From the NCBI GenBank assembly GCA_035485275.1, contig DATHOE010000042.1:1-64000 (forward strand): a DNA stretch of 64,000 nucleotides. The letters are read 5' to 3'. This document shows positions 1 through 6,569 of the stretch, in pieces. The DNA comes from DAIDJD01 sp035485275. Lineage in GTDB: Bacteria; Oederibacteriota; JAJYGY01; DAIDJD01. The notes below the pieces were generated by a model. It saw only the letters and a list, made by a program, of their open reading frames with translations. It ran no database searches and had not been told where the DNA came from. Within the stretch, counting starts at the first letter, position 1. Every line of letters starts with the position of its first letter. Position numbers and translations under genes: made by a program.

Positions 1-40
1 ATTATGAGTCGCCTGCTCTAACCAACTGAGCTACGGGTCC
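1..40 (-). tRNA. tRNA-Met (CAT), partial
   Basis: Read on the minus strand this is the 5' half of a tRNA cut by the left window edge. It shows a seven-base acceptor strand beginning GGACCCG, a D-arm GCTC...GAGC around AGTTGGTTA, and an anticodon-loop start CTCATAAT with CAT at 4-6. The D-arm and loop match the elongator tRNA-Met pattern. CAT could also be a tRNA-Ile with lysidine, but the D-arm and loop favour Met. The 3' half lies outside the window. Confidence 0.85.
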
Positions 41-315
41 GTGAAGGGATTTTATCCTGGAAAAACTTTGAAGGACATGCTTTTTCAGCTCCGATGCCGT
101 CCGGTAGCTCGCGCTGTGCTGAGCGATTCAAAAGGCTTTCCGCTGCCAGCCTATGCCGTCTTTTCCATATTTCCCTGCGAGGTCTTGGAGTCGTGGAACT
201 TCATCCTGGCTTCCGTGGAAGTCTTATTATAAATAACCATAAATAGTAAATTAAGTTCAAAAATGTAAGATTAATGATATTATATAGAAAGTTAATTACA
301 TAGGAGGCCTGTCCC
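41..315. other. AT-rich spacer between tRNA-Met and hipB-like gene
   Basis: No convincing gene is seen here. A 63-codon open frame at 41-232 has no ribosome binding site and no family resemblance. From about 225 onward the DNA is strongly AT-rich and must hold the promoter of the regulator starting at 316. A Shine-Dalgarno sequence TAGGAGG lies at 301-307. The spacer beside a tRNA gene is a possible island boundary, but the tRNA 3' end is not in the window, so no attachment duplication can be tested. Confidence 0.5.
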
Positions 316-639
316 TTGGATCCCTATCGCCAGACCGACAAAGCGTTACTCAAAGAGCTCGGGTCCAGGCTTCGGACGACCCGTTTGAATCAGAACATCA
401 CCCAGGATGACCTGGCCAGACGTTCGGGCGTGGGCAAAGGGGCTGTGCGCGCTGCTGAGCTGGGCGGCAATCCCACCTTGCTGAACCTTCTGCGCATTCT
501 GCGGGCCCTAGAGAAACTGGACCAGTTGGACCTGTTCCTGCCCGAGACGGGACCCAGCCCTTTGCAGATGGTGAAGATGCAAGGCAAGCAACGGGTGCGC
601 GCGCGGCAAAAGGGCGAACCTGTTAAGCAGGGAGCTTAA
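316..639 (+). CDS. HipB-like XRE-family antitoxin/regulator
   Basis: This is a 107-residue helix-turn-helix protein of the Cro/C1 (XRE) class. The HTH spans about residues 12-65, with the typical pattern LGSRLRTTRLNQNITQDDLA followed by a recognition helix around SGVGKGAVRAAE. A basic C-terminal tail follows (about 85-107). The start is TTG at 316, chosen because TAGGAGG sits nine bases upstream. The stop is directly followed by the ATG of a HipA-like kinase, the standard hipBA order. By family knowledge it would bind and neutralise that kinase and repress its own promoter in the AT-rich spacer. No operator repeat was recognised. Confidence 0.85.
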   Translation: MDPYRQTDKALLKELGSRLRTTRLNQNITQDDLARRSGVGKGAVRAAELGGNPTLLNLLRILRALEKLDQLDLFLPETGPSPLQMVKMQGKQRVRARQKGEPVKQGA

Positions 640-2010
640 ATGGCGGCGAAAGGCAAAGTCGATGTCGCCACCGTCCAGCTGTGGGGCCAACTGCTTGGCG
701 CCGTCCGGTGGGATTCAAGGGCAGGCCTGGCCGTCTTCGAGTATGCCCCCAAGTTCACGGCTGGCGGCTTGGAGGTCTCCCCGATCCGCATGCCGCTCCG
801 GCGGGCACCGTACGATTTCCCGGCCTTGAGGAAGAGCGAGGATTTCCAGGGTCTGCCGGGCCTGCTGGCCGATGTGCTGCCGGACCATTGGGGAACGGCC
901 CTGTACAAGCTTTGGCTGGCCGAACGGGGCCGCACCCTGGAAAGCGTGACGCCCGTGGAGCGACTATGCTATATCGGCAGCCGGGCCATGGGTGCCCTTG
1001 AATTCAAGCCCGCCTTGGACCATCCTGGGGCGACGGCCAGCCCGGTCGATATCGCCGAGCTGAGCGACTTTGCCAGGAAGATCCTCAATCACAAGCAAGG
1101 CATCCGCGGCACGCTCAATGCGAAAGATAAGCATGCCCTGGCTTCCATCCTGCGGGTGGGAACGTCAGCCGGAGGCAACCGGGCCAAAGCCATCATCGCG
1201 GTCCATCCCGAGACCCATGCGGTGGTCTCGGGTGAGACCCAGGCTAAGGAGCCCTTTGAGCATTGGATCTTGAAGTTCGACGGCATGGGCAAGGGAGGGA
1301 GCGCCCAGCCCCAGGGTTACGGCCGCATCGAGTTGGCCTACCATACCATGGCCCGGACAGCGGGGATCGAGATGACGGATTGCAGGCTATGGGAAGAGAA
1401 CGGAAGGGCCCATTTCATGACCCGCCGTTTCGACCGTTTGAAGGGAGGCGCGCGCCTGCATTACCAGTCCCTGGCGGCCCTCATGCATTTGGACCACAAC
1501 CTTGGCCATTCCTATGAGCAGGCTTTCGAAGCCGCTTTGGCGCTCAAACTGCCCTATCCGGACATGGAACAGCTGTTTCGACGCATGGTGTTCAATGTGG
1601 CCGCACGCAACCAGGATGACCACACAAAGAACTTCGGGTTCCTCATGGACCCAGGCGGGCGCTGGGCGCTGTCTCCGGCCTTCGACTTGACCTTCAACTA
1701 CAATCCCGATGGTCAGTGGACCCATTCCCACCAGCTCTCGGTGGCGGGTCGGCACAGGGACATAGGTCGGGAAGACCTTCTGGAGGTCGGGGACGCTTTC
1801 GGCATCAAGCGCGCCAAGAATATCTTGGACGAAGTGATAGATGCCGTGGCCCATTGGCCCCAGGCGGCCAAGCGCGCAGGTGTGGAGAAGGCGCGGGTCA
1901 CGGCGGTGGAAAAGCTGCTAAGGGTGCAGGAGCTAAAGGCAGCGAGGCTAAACTCTCACCTTCGACACGGGGAAACACGACGGCTGGGGTTGCGACTACC
2001 CACGGAATGA
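640..2010 (+). CDS. HipA-like serine/threonine kinase toxin
   Basis: The 456-residue protein has the HipA fold signatures. A short N-terminal HipA_N region is followed by a Gly-rich ATP loop around residues 173-183 (VGTSAGGNRAK), a HWILKFD strand, MTRRFDR, and the catalytic motif NQDDHTKN at 324-331, with D326 the expected catalytic base. A DLTFN motif supplies the metal-binding Asp. HipA kinases phosphorylate targets such as glutamyl-tRNA synthetase and cause dormancy; the target of this one is unknown. The ATG directly abuts the stop of the antitoxin gene. The last ~30 residues are basic and look like an added tail. Its stop overlaps the first possible ATG of the next gene (2007), suggesting translational coupling or a recent junction. 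Confidence 0.9.
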   Translation: MAAKGKVDVATVQLWGQLLGAVRWDSRAGLAVFEYAPKFTAGGLEVSPIRMPLRRAPYDFPALRKSEDFQGLPGLLADVLPDHWGTALYKLWLAERGRTLESVTPVERLCYIGSRAMGALEFKPALDHPGATASPVDIAELSDFARKILNHKQGIRGTLNAKDKHALASILRVGTSAGGNRAKAIIAVHPETHAVVSGETQAKEPFEHWILKFDGMGKGGSAQPQGYGRIELAYHTMARTAGIEMTDCRLWEENGRAHFMTRRFDRLKGGARLHYQSLAALMHLDHNLGHSYEQAFEAALALKLPYPDMEQLFRRMVFNVAARNQDDHTKNFGFLMDPGGRWALSPAFDLTFNYNPDGQWTHSHQLSVAGRHRDIGREDLLEVGDAFGIKRAKNILDEVIDAVAHWPQAAKRAGVEKARVTAVEKLLRVQELKAARLNSHLRHGETRRLGLRLPTE

Positions 2011-2024
2011 AAGAGGATGATGCC

Positions 2025-2387
2025 ATGCAGACGCCAAATGTTGATACCGATTTTCAGTGGGCTGTGACGCCCGATAAGGTGGATGCCGTTGTGCGGCGGG
2101 CCGTTGAGGTCGCGCGTCCCAAAAAGGTTTATCTGTTCGGTTCCTGTGTCCACCCTAAGGCGGATGGCAGTCTGCCAAATGATATGGACATGCTGGTAGT
2201 GGTGGACGATTCCATCGAAAAAGATTATGTCGAAGCCGCCCGGATAAGGCTGGCAATGGATGGGATCCAGATGCCTATGGACATTCTGGTCGCCCGGCAA
2301 AGCACTATGCAGCGTTATGGAACGATCCAAGGCTATATTTACAAGGAAGCCCTGGATCATGGCCGTTTGGTTTATGACGCAGGATGA
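2025..2387 (+). CDS. MNT-type nucleotidyltransferase (antitoxin-like)
   Basis: This is a minimal nucleotidyltransferase of 120 residues in the DNA polymerase beta superfamily. The G-S pair is at 39-40, followed by NDMD with D53 and D55 as metal ligands, and a third acid at D86 (MPMDILV), so the active-site triad looks intact. In MntA/HepT-type pairs such proteins AMPylate and silence an adjacent HEPN RNase. I chose ATG 2025 because AGAGG lies eight bases upstream; an in-frame ATG at 2007 overlaps the hipA-like stop and would add six residues. The next gene, a HEPN protein, overlaps its 3' end by 14 bases, which supports a coupled toxin-antitoxin pair. Confidence 0.82.
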   Translation: MQTPNVDTDFQWAVTPDKVDAVVRRAVEVARPKKVYLFGSCVHPKADGSLPNDMDMLVVVDDSIEKDYVEAARIRLAMDGIQMPMDILVARQSTMQRYGTIQGYIYKEALDHGRLVYDAG

Positions 2388-2688
2388 CGGAGCTTCGGCA
2401 CACCGCGACGCGGTGGCCAACTGGCTATTTCTGGCCCAATCAGATCTCGATTACGCGGTTCTTGGTTCGTCGGCGGGGCACATCCATCCCAATCTGATTT
2501 GCTTCCATCTACAGCGATGCGTTGAGAAGGCACTCAAGGCCGTTCTGGTCCACCGCGGACTTGGGGTTCCCAGGACCCATGACCTGGCGGACCTGGCCGT
2601 CGGCGTCAATAGGAGCTATTTTTTGCACAAAGGAGAGGGAGAATTTCATGGAAAATTCCGGTACCCTCGGCCTGGAAATCCGCGGTGA
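2374..2688 (+). CDS. HEPN-domain protein, shortened
   Basis: This 104-residue frame overlaps the nucleotidyltransferase gene. It has the first HEPN helices (residues about 10-30, WLFLAQSDLDYAVL), the characteristic helix QRCVEKALKAVLV and the THDLADL turn. It ends with FRYP, resembling the RYP motif that normally closes the domain. HEPN proteins of this family usually have about 125-135 residues; here the stretch between the HDL and RYP motifs is only some 20 residues, as if a helix had been deleted. No clear R-x4-6-H RNase motif is visible. It may be an inactivated toxin or a non-catalytic HEPN partner. The reading frame itself is intact. Confidence 0.65.
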   Translation: MTQDDGASAHRDAVANWLFLAQSDLDYAVLGSSAGHIHPNLICFHLQRCVEKALKAVLVHRGLGVPRTHDLADLAVGVNRSYFLHKGEGEFHGKFRYPRPGNPR

Positions 2689-2714
2689 GAAGCAACTGCG
2701 TCAGAAAGACAATA

Positions 2715-2749
2715 TGGACAAATTTAAACTAATAAATTAAAATTGTCCA
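2715..2749 (+). promoter_or_regulatory. Promoter-operator palindrome at DUF4143 ATPase start
   Basis: Arms TGGACAAATTTA (2715-2726) and TAAAATTGTCCA (2738-2749) form an inverted repeat with one mismatch and an 11-base centre. The left arm begins with a -35-like TGGACA (2715-2720). The right arm begins with a -10-like TAAAAT (2738-2743), spaced 17 bases. The -10 ends six bases before ATG 2749, so the transcript would be leaderless. A repressor on this dyad would cover both promoter boxes and the start codon. Confidence 0.6.
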
Positions 2750-3915
2750 TGTCTCTGACCCCACGACTTCTTGAAAAACGTCTACTTCAGGCGTCCCGCG
2801 GCTTTGGCGCGGTCCTGCTCACCGGACCCCGGCGCAGCGGCAAGACCACGCTTTTGAAAAAGCTGTTTCCCAAGGCGGACTATCGCCTTTTGGAGGATCC
2901 GGACATCATCGGACAAGTCCGCCGTGATCCCCGTGGATTCCTAGACAGTCTAAAGTTGCCTGCATTGCTCGACGAGATCCAGAACGCGCCTGAGTTGTTC
3001 TCGTACATCCGGTCTCGCATCGACGTCCATCCCCAAACCAAAGGACGTTGGTTGCTCACGGGATCTCAGGAGGCTCCCCTGATGAAGGGGGTCAGTGAGT
3101 CGATGGCAGGACGCATCGCGATCTTCGAATTGCTGCCCTTCTCGATCCAGGAAAACGCCAAGGTCAACGAGTTCAGGGGAGGCTTTCCTGAGGTGCTTGC
3201 AAGACCGAGGCTGGCCGACGACTGGTTCCGATCCTACCTTCGCACCTACCTTGAGCGGGACGTGCGGGCTGTGGCGGCGGTACGCGACCTGGCGCAGTTT
3301 AGGCAGTTTCTTGCCCTGCTTGCGGTTCAGGCAGGTCAGACCCTTAACCTAACCGACCTGGCCGGCCCTTTGGGTGTTTCCGTGACCACCATAAAGCAGT
3401 GGGTGGGCATCCTGGAGGTGACGGGCCAGATCATTCTGGTCCAACCTTACTTCAAAAACTTCGGTAAGCGACTGGTCAAGGCACCCAAGGTCTATTTTTC
3501 CGATTGCGGTCTGCTCTGTCATCTACTGGGATTGCGCAGCCATGCGGAGCTGGACCGCTCACCGTTTTTGGGGGCCATTTTTGAAAATCTGGTGGCCAGC
3601 GAGATTGCCAAGGCTCAGCAGCACCACGGTTTGCGCCGGGAGTTTTACTTCTTTAGGGACAAGCTCGGGCTTGAAGCGGATTTCGTGGTGCCTTTGGGAG
3701 GCGACCGCTGGGCACTCATTGAGGCCAAGGCCACCCACAGTCCAGGGCTGCGTATGACGGCCGCCTTGGGCAAAATATTGGCATTGTTCAAAAGCAAGGA
3801 GTGTAAGGCCTGGTTGGTCCACCGCGGCCCTGGATTGGAAGTCTATGCTGGGTTAGGTTCTGGCATTCAGGCCGTAACCGTGGGCGAAATGGCAGAAAAG
3901 GTGCTGGGTTTATAA
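2749..3915 (+). CDS. AAA ATPase with DUF4143 domain
   Basis: The 388-residue protein belongs to the AAA_14/DUF4143 family of unknown function, common in mobile and accessory regions. Walker A is GPRRSGKTT at 26-34, Walker B is PALLDEIQ around residue 80, and a sensor-like LLTGSQ follows. A winged-helix-like middle segment (about 195-235) precedes the C-terminal DUF4143 domain with EFYFFRDKLGLEADFVV and ALIEAK, which resembles a PD-(D/E)xK nuclease-like core. The segment between PFSIQE and GGFPEV seems shorter than usual. ATG 2749 was chosen because it follows a clear promoter by six bases; a TTG at 2743 would add two residues. It stands alone in its own transcription unit. Confidence 0.85.
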   Translation: MSLTPRLLEKRLLQASRGFGAVLLTGPRRSGKTTLLKKLFPKADYRLLEDPDIIGQVRRDPRGFLDSLKLPALLDEIQNAPELFSYIRSRIDVHPQTKGRWLLTGSQEAPLMKGVSESMAGRIAIFELLPFSIQENAKVNEFRGGFPEVLARPRLADDWFRSYLRTYLERDVRAVAAVRDLAQFRQFLALLAVQAGQTLNLTDLAGPLGVSVTTIKQWVGILEVTGQIILVQPYFKNFGKRLVKAPKVYFSDCGLLCHLLGLRSHAELDRSPFLGAIFENLVASEIAKAQQHHGLRREFYFFRDKLGLEADFVVPLGGDRWALIEAKATHSPGLRMTAALGKILALFKSKECKAWLVHRGPGLEVYAGLGSGIQAVTVGEMAEKVLGL

Positions 3916-3943
3916 ATTGCGATGAGTGTGTAGCTTTGGTCAG

Positions 3944-3961
3944 AACGTAATGCATTACGTT
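3944..3961. repeat. 18-bp perfect palindrome
   Basis: AACGTAATGCATTACGTT is identical to its own reverse complement. It lies between the 3' ends of two convergent genes (DUF4143 ATPase and peroxiredoxin), so it is not in an obvious promoter. It lacks the U-tract of a terminator. It could be a protein-binding site belonging to the accessory segment. Confidence 0.6.
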
Positions 3962-4069
3962 TATCGCTTATACCCACTGTGAGACTAAACTGAGCCGAGC
4001 CGTGTCGGTGCCGTCTCCCACTTTTTTCGGGAGCCTTCGCTTTGTTCTGCCAGGAATGAGTACATTGGA

Positions 4070-4141
4070 TTTTCACCGAACTTTACCCCGAACTTTACTC
4101 CGAACTTTTCACCGAACTTTTCACCGAACTTTTCACCGAAC
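4070..4141. repeat. 12-bp tandem repeat, six units
   Basis: Six head-to-tail 12-base units run without gaps. Units 1, 4, 5 and 6 are TTTTCACCGAAC; units 2 and 3 are TTTACCCCGAAC and TTTACTCCGAAC. The array lies in the non-coding gap between convergent genes, 33 bases from the peroxiredoxin stop. A weak hairpin (CTCCC...GGGAG, near 4015-4035) lies just before it. The unit is too short and has no spacers, so it is not CRISPR; an iteron-like protein-binding array or a slippage tract are the options. Confidence 0.9.
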
Positions 4142-4174
4142 TGGGCTTCTTAGAGGAGTGCTATGGATATCCAA

Positions 4175-4786
4175 TTAGCTCTTCTTGGCCGCTTTTAGCC
4201 GCCGCACAACCTCCAGGGACTTGATCACATGCTCCATGGGCGACAGATGGTCGGCGTCTGAGGAAAAGGTAGCCACGATGCGGCCGTCTTGGCCGATGAC
4301 AAAGGTGGTACGTGGGATGAAGCCGTGCCCGATCTCCGTGCCCCGGACGTCGGTCAATCCGGGCCTCGCCGCGGACACCTTGAGGCCGTAGGAGGCGGCT
4401 ATGGAGCCATCGGCATCCGAGGCCACCGGGAACTTTCCCGCGCAATAGTTCGGATCGGACGAGAAAGCGTTGAGGCGCTTGAGGCTGTCGGCGGAGACGC
4501 CGAGGATGGTCGCGCCGGCTTCGTCGAACTGCCCCTTGTCGGCCGCGAAGGTGTGCGCCTCCAGGTCGCAGCCCTTGGTGAAGGCCGAAGGGTAGAAGTA
4601 CAGCACCACCGGGCCTTTTCTCAGGACCGTTTTGAGGGTGAAACTGAAATCCTTGCCGGCCAGGCTGGCCTTGGCTTTGAAATTAGGGGCCGGGTCGCCG
4701 ATCTTGGCCGCGGCGAAGGCTGGAGCGGCCAGAAGCATGGCGGCCAGCGCCGCTGCGGCCATTGTTCCTGCGAAGTTTTTGTTCAT
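4175..4786 (-). CDS. Exported peroxiredoxin (AhpC/TSA, Bcp-like)
   Basis: The 203-residue protein starts with a signal peptide (about residues 1-26, cleavage near AFA-AAK), so it should reduce peroxides outside the cytoplasm. The thioredoxin-fold core carries the peroxidatic site YPSAFTKGC with C73, and the helix after it fits the Bcp/PrxQ class. A second cysteine, C115 in PNYC, is a candidate resolving residue. FIPRTTFVIGQDG is the typical late strand. I chose ATG 4786 because the signal peptide begins there; the frame stays open upstream to 4876, but those residues do not look like a mature protein. It is transcribed divergently from a DoxX-like gene across a 16-bp palindrome, suggesting joint control in redox stress. 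Confidence 0.88.
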   Translation of the reverse strand: MNKNFAGTMAAAALAAMLLAAPAFAAAKIGDPAPNFKAKASLAGKDFSFTLKTVLRKGPVVLYFYPSAFTKGCDLEAHTFAADKGQFDEAGATILGVSADSLKRLNAFSSDPNYCAGKFPVASDADGSIAASYGLKVSAARPGLTDVRGTEIGHGFIPRTTFVIGQDGRIVATFSSDADHLSPMEHVIKSLEVVRRLKAAKKS

Positions 4787-4919
4787 GGCGTTTGGCCCCA
4801 TTAAAAATGGAAAGGGAAGATCCTTGGCATTGAGGTGTCGGAAACGTTCAATTTTGGAACGGATGCTTGAATCCATGCAAGGGCGCTTTCCAGTCGTTAC
4901 ATTTTAGGCTTGAACTTAC

Positions 4920-4935
4920 ATAAGCATATGCTTAT
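4920..4935. promoter_or_regulatory. 16-bp palindrome between peroxiredoxin and DoxX genes
   Basis: ATAAGCATATGCTTAT is a perfect palindrome in the 188-base divergent intergenic region, about 40 bases before the DoxX-like start. The placement suggests an operator for one or both genes. No regulator gene adjoins it; the nearest is the XRE gene at 5410. Confidence 0.5.
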
Positions 4936-4974
4936 ATTTAGACGCAGAAACGAATTCACTTTAGGAGCTTGGAC

Positions 4975-5346
4975 ATGAACATCTTCTTGTGGGTCATCCA
5001 AGGGCTGGTCGCCTTCCAATCCATCTCAGGCGTGATCTGGAGGCACAACAACTACGACCATGCCGCGCAATCCGTGGCCTCGCTCAAGGCGCTGCCTGAA
5101 AGCGTATGGTCCACGATAGGGGTTTTCGAGCTGGTCTTCGCGCTGGGGCTCATCCTGCCGGGCCTCTTCAAGCTGAGCCCCAAACTGACCCCCAGCGCCG
5201 CCCTGGGCCTGACCCTGGTGCTGCTCATCGAGACCGGGATCCACCTCTACTATGGGGTCCCTCTGGCGGCCCTGTTCACGGGCTGGGCCATGCTTGCGTC
5301 GCTTTTCATCGCGTACGGAAGGTTTGTCCTTAGGCCCCTCAAATAG
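4975..5346 (+). CDS. DoxX-like integral membrane protein
   Basis: A 123-residue protein with four predicted membrane helices (about 2-18, 45-63, 70-88, 96-112), the size and helix spacing of DoxX/DoxD-like proteins. A positively charged segment near RHNNYD follows the first helix. Members are linked to redox homeostasis; biochemical roles are mostly unsettled. The start is ATG 4975 with AGGAG seven bases upstream; a TTG at 4969 is less likely. It diverges from the exported peroxiredoxin, consistent with a shared oxidative-stress role. Confidence 0.7.
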   Translation: MNIFLWVIQGLVAFQSISGVIWRHNNYDHAAQSVASLKALPESVWSTIGVFELVFALGLILPGLFKLSPKLTPSAALGLTLVLLIETGIHLYYGVPLAALFTGWAMLASLFIAYGRFVLRPLK

Positions 5347-5409
5347 GGGGGGCTCTGCTGGTCCTGGAATTTTATTTCAATTTTATATTAGTTCGTATAT
5401 ATTATTGAT

Positions 5410-5880
5410 ATGTCTCTCTCCCTTCAAATCCGGTCCTTGCGCCTTGCGCAAGGCTTGACCCAAGCCGATCTTGCCGCCCGGACGGGCATCGCCCAGCCCA
5501 ATCTGGCGGCGTTTGAAAGCGGGTCGCGGCGGCCAAGCCTTTATACGCTGGGCCTATTGGCGAAAGGGCTTCAGGTCGAAGCCGCCCGCTTGCTGCAGGA
5601 CAGGCCGGCCATGGTGTTGGATCGTTTTCAAATGGATCGGGTGGCCAGGGCCCTGGTGTCAGCTTCCTCAAAGCCCGATGGTCTGTCGGATGCGTTGTGG
5701 AGGGATCTCCAGGCGGTTTTTTTCTCAAAATTGAAGGCCATGGCCCCGACTCGACTGCGGACAAGGGTCCGTGTCAGCCCTTATGCAGCGGAGCGCCGGG
5801 CTAGGGCATGGCTGGGCGTCGGGGCTTTTGACGAGCTTACCAGGCGTTTCGAGAAAATATATCCGGAGGCCGTTTCATGA
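5410..5880 (+). CDS. XRE-family regulator paired with nucleotidyltransferase
   Basis: The 156-residue protein begins with a Cro/C1 HTH (residues about 4-60: RLAQGLTQADLAARTGIAQP, then a GSRRPSLYTL turn). A helical C-terminal part of about 90 residues contains a basic run near 115-135. The ATG has no Shine-Dalgarno sequence. A -10-like TATATT at 5398-5403 ends six bases upstream, implying a leaderless mRNA. Its last four bases overlap the start of the nucleotidyltransferase gene (ATGA). Such HTH/nucleotidyltransferase pairs resemble AbiE-type toxin-antitoxin systems, where the regulator represses the operon and the nucleotidyltransferase is the toxin. Confidence 0.8.
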   Translation: MSLSLQIRSLRLAQGLTQADLAARTGIAQPNLAAFESGSRRPSLYTLGLLAKGLQVEAARLLQDRPAMVLDRFQMDRVARALVSASSKPDGLSDALWRDLQAVFFSKLKAMAPTRLRTRVRVSPYAAERRARAWLGVGAFDELTRRFEKIYPEAVS

Positions 5881-6491
5881 GAATCAAGGAAGCGGACGCC
5901 TACTTCAAGGCCCTAAGCAAGGAGGTTCAGACACCCCTTGTCCTGGTGCTGACCGGAGGCATAGCCGCGGGCATCATGGCGGCTGAGCGGGCCACGGATG
6001 ACATCGATTTCGCCATCCTCCGTTATGCGCGCAAGTCCCTGCCGGAAATAGAGGCTCTGCTACAAAGGCTGGCGGAAAAACGCGGAATACTGATCCAATA
6101 TTCGTCTGACATAGGCCGTTGGTCGTCGGTCAGCTTTCTTGACTGGAAAAAACATTCGCGTCCCTACACCCGCCAGGGATTTCTCGAAGTCCGGGTTTTG
6201 GACCCTTACTACTGGTCCATCGGAAAGATTACGCGTGGAACCGACCGCGATTTGAAGGATCTCGAAGCGGTCATACGGAGACAGACATTGGACTGGAAAA
6301 AACTGGCGGCTCTTTGGGCGAAGGCCTTGCGCAAAAGTCCACCTTCCACCGCGCTGTTCAACGTCCGCAAACAGATGGAAGGATTCTTGGTTGATGCCCA
6401 GGGGGGTATTTTTAACGGCGACTATGACTCGGACGAAGCGGTGGCTTACTTCCGGAAATTGTTGATCCCCAAAAAGAGATCCAGGGGGTGA
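5877..6491 (+). CDS. Nucleotidyltransferase, AbiEii/DUF6036-like
   Basis: The 204-residue protein has an N-terminal nucleotidyltransferase core. LTGGIAAGIMAAERATDDID (residues 23-42) gives the GG motif, the Arg-x-Thr helix and the D-x-D metal ligands. A later RVLDPYYWSIGKITRGTDRD stretch fits the AbiEii/DUF6036 pattern. A helical C-terminal region follows. By analogy with AbiEii/MenT proteins it may transfer nucleotides to tRNA or another acceptor and act as a toxin, but the substrate cannot be read from sequence. It is translationally coupled to the upstream XRE gene by an ATGA overlap. It ends the accessory segment. Confidence 0.75.
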   Translation: MRIKEADAYFKALSKEVQTPLVLVLTGGIAAGIMAAERATDDIDFAILRYARKSLPEIEALLQRLAEKRGILIQYSSDIGRWSSVSFLDWKKHSRPYTRQGFLEVRVLDPYYWSIGKITRGTDRDLKDLEAVIRRQTLDWKKLAALWAKALRKSPPSTALFNVRKQMEGFLVDAQGGIFNGDYDSDEAVAYFRKLLIPKKRSRG

Positions 6492-6569
6492 TCATGCGGA
6501 CCCTTGTCTTAGTTTGGCAAGGACGTCCGCCTGTGAGAAACTAGCTCGCCCTCCCCTTCGGAAGCGAGC

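Noticed and set aside
41..232. 63-codon frame beside the tRNA
   Set aside because: No ribosome site, no family resemblance, and it lies directly at the tRNA 5' end.
4070..4141. Possible CRISPR array
   Set aside because: Units of 12 bases with no spacers and no cas genes; it is a simple tandem repeat.
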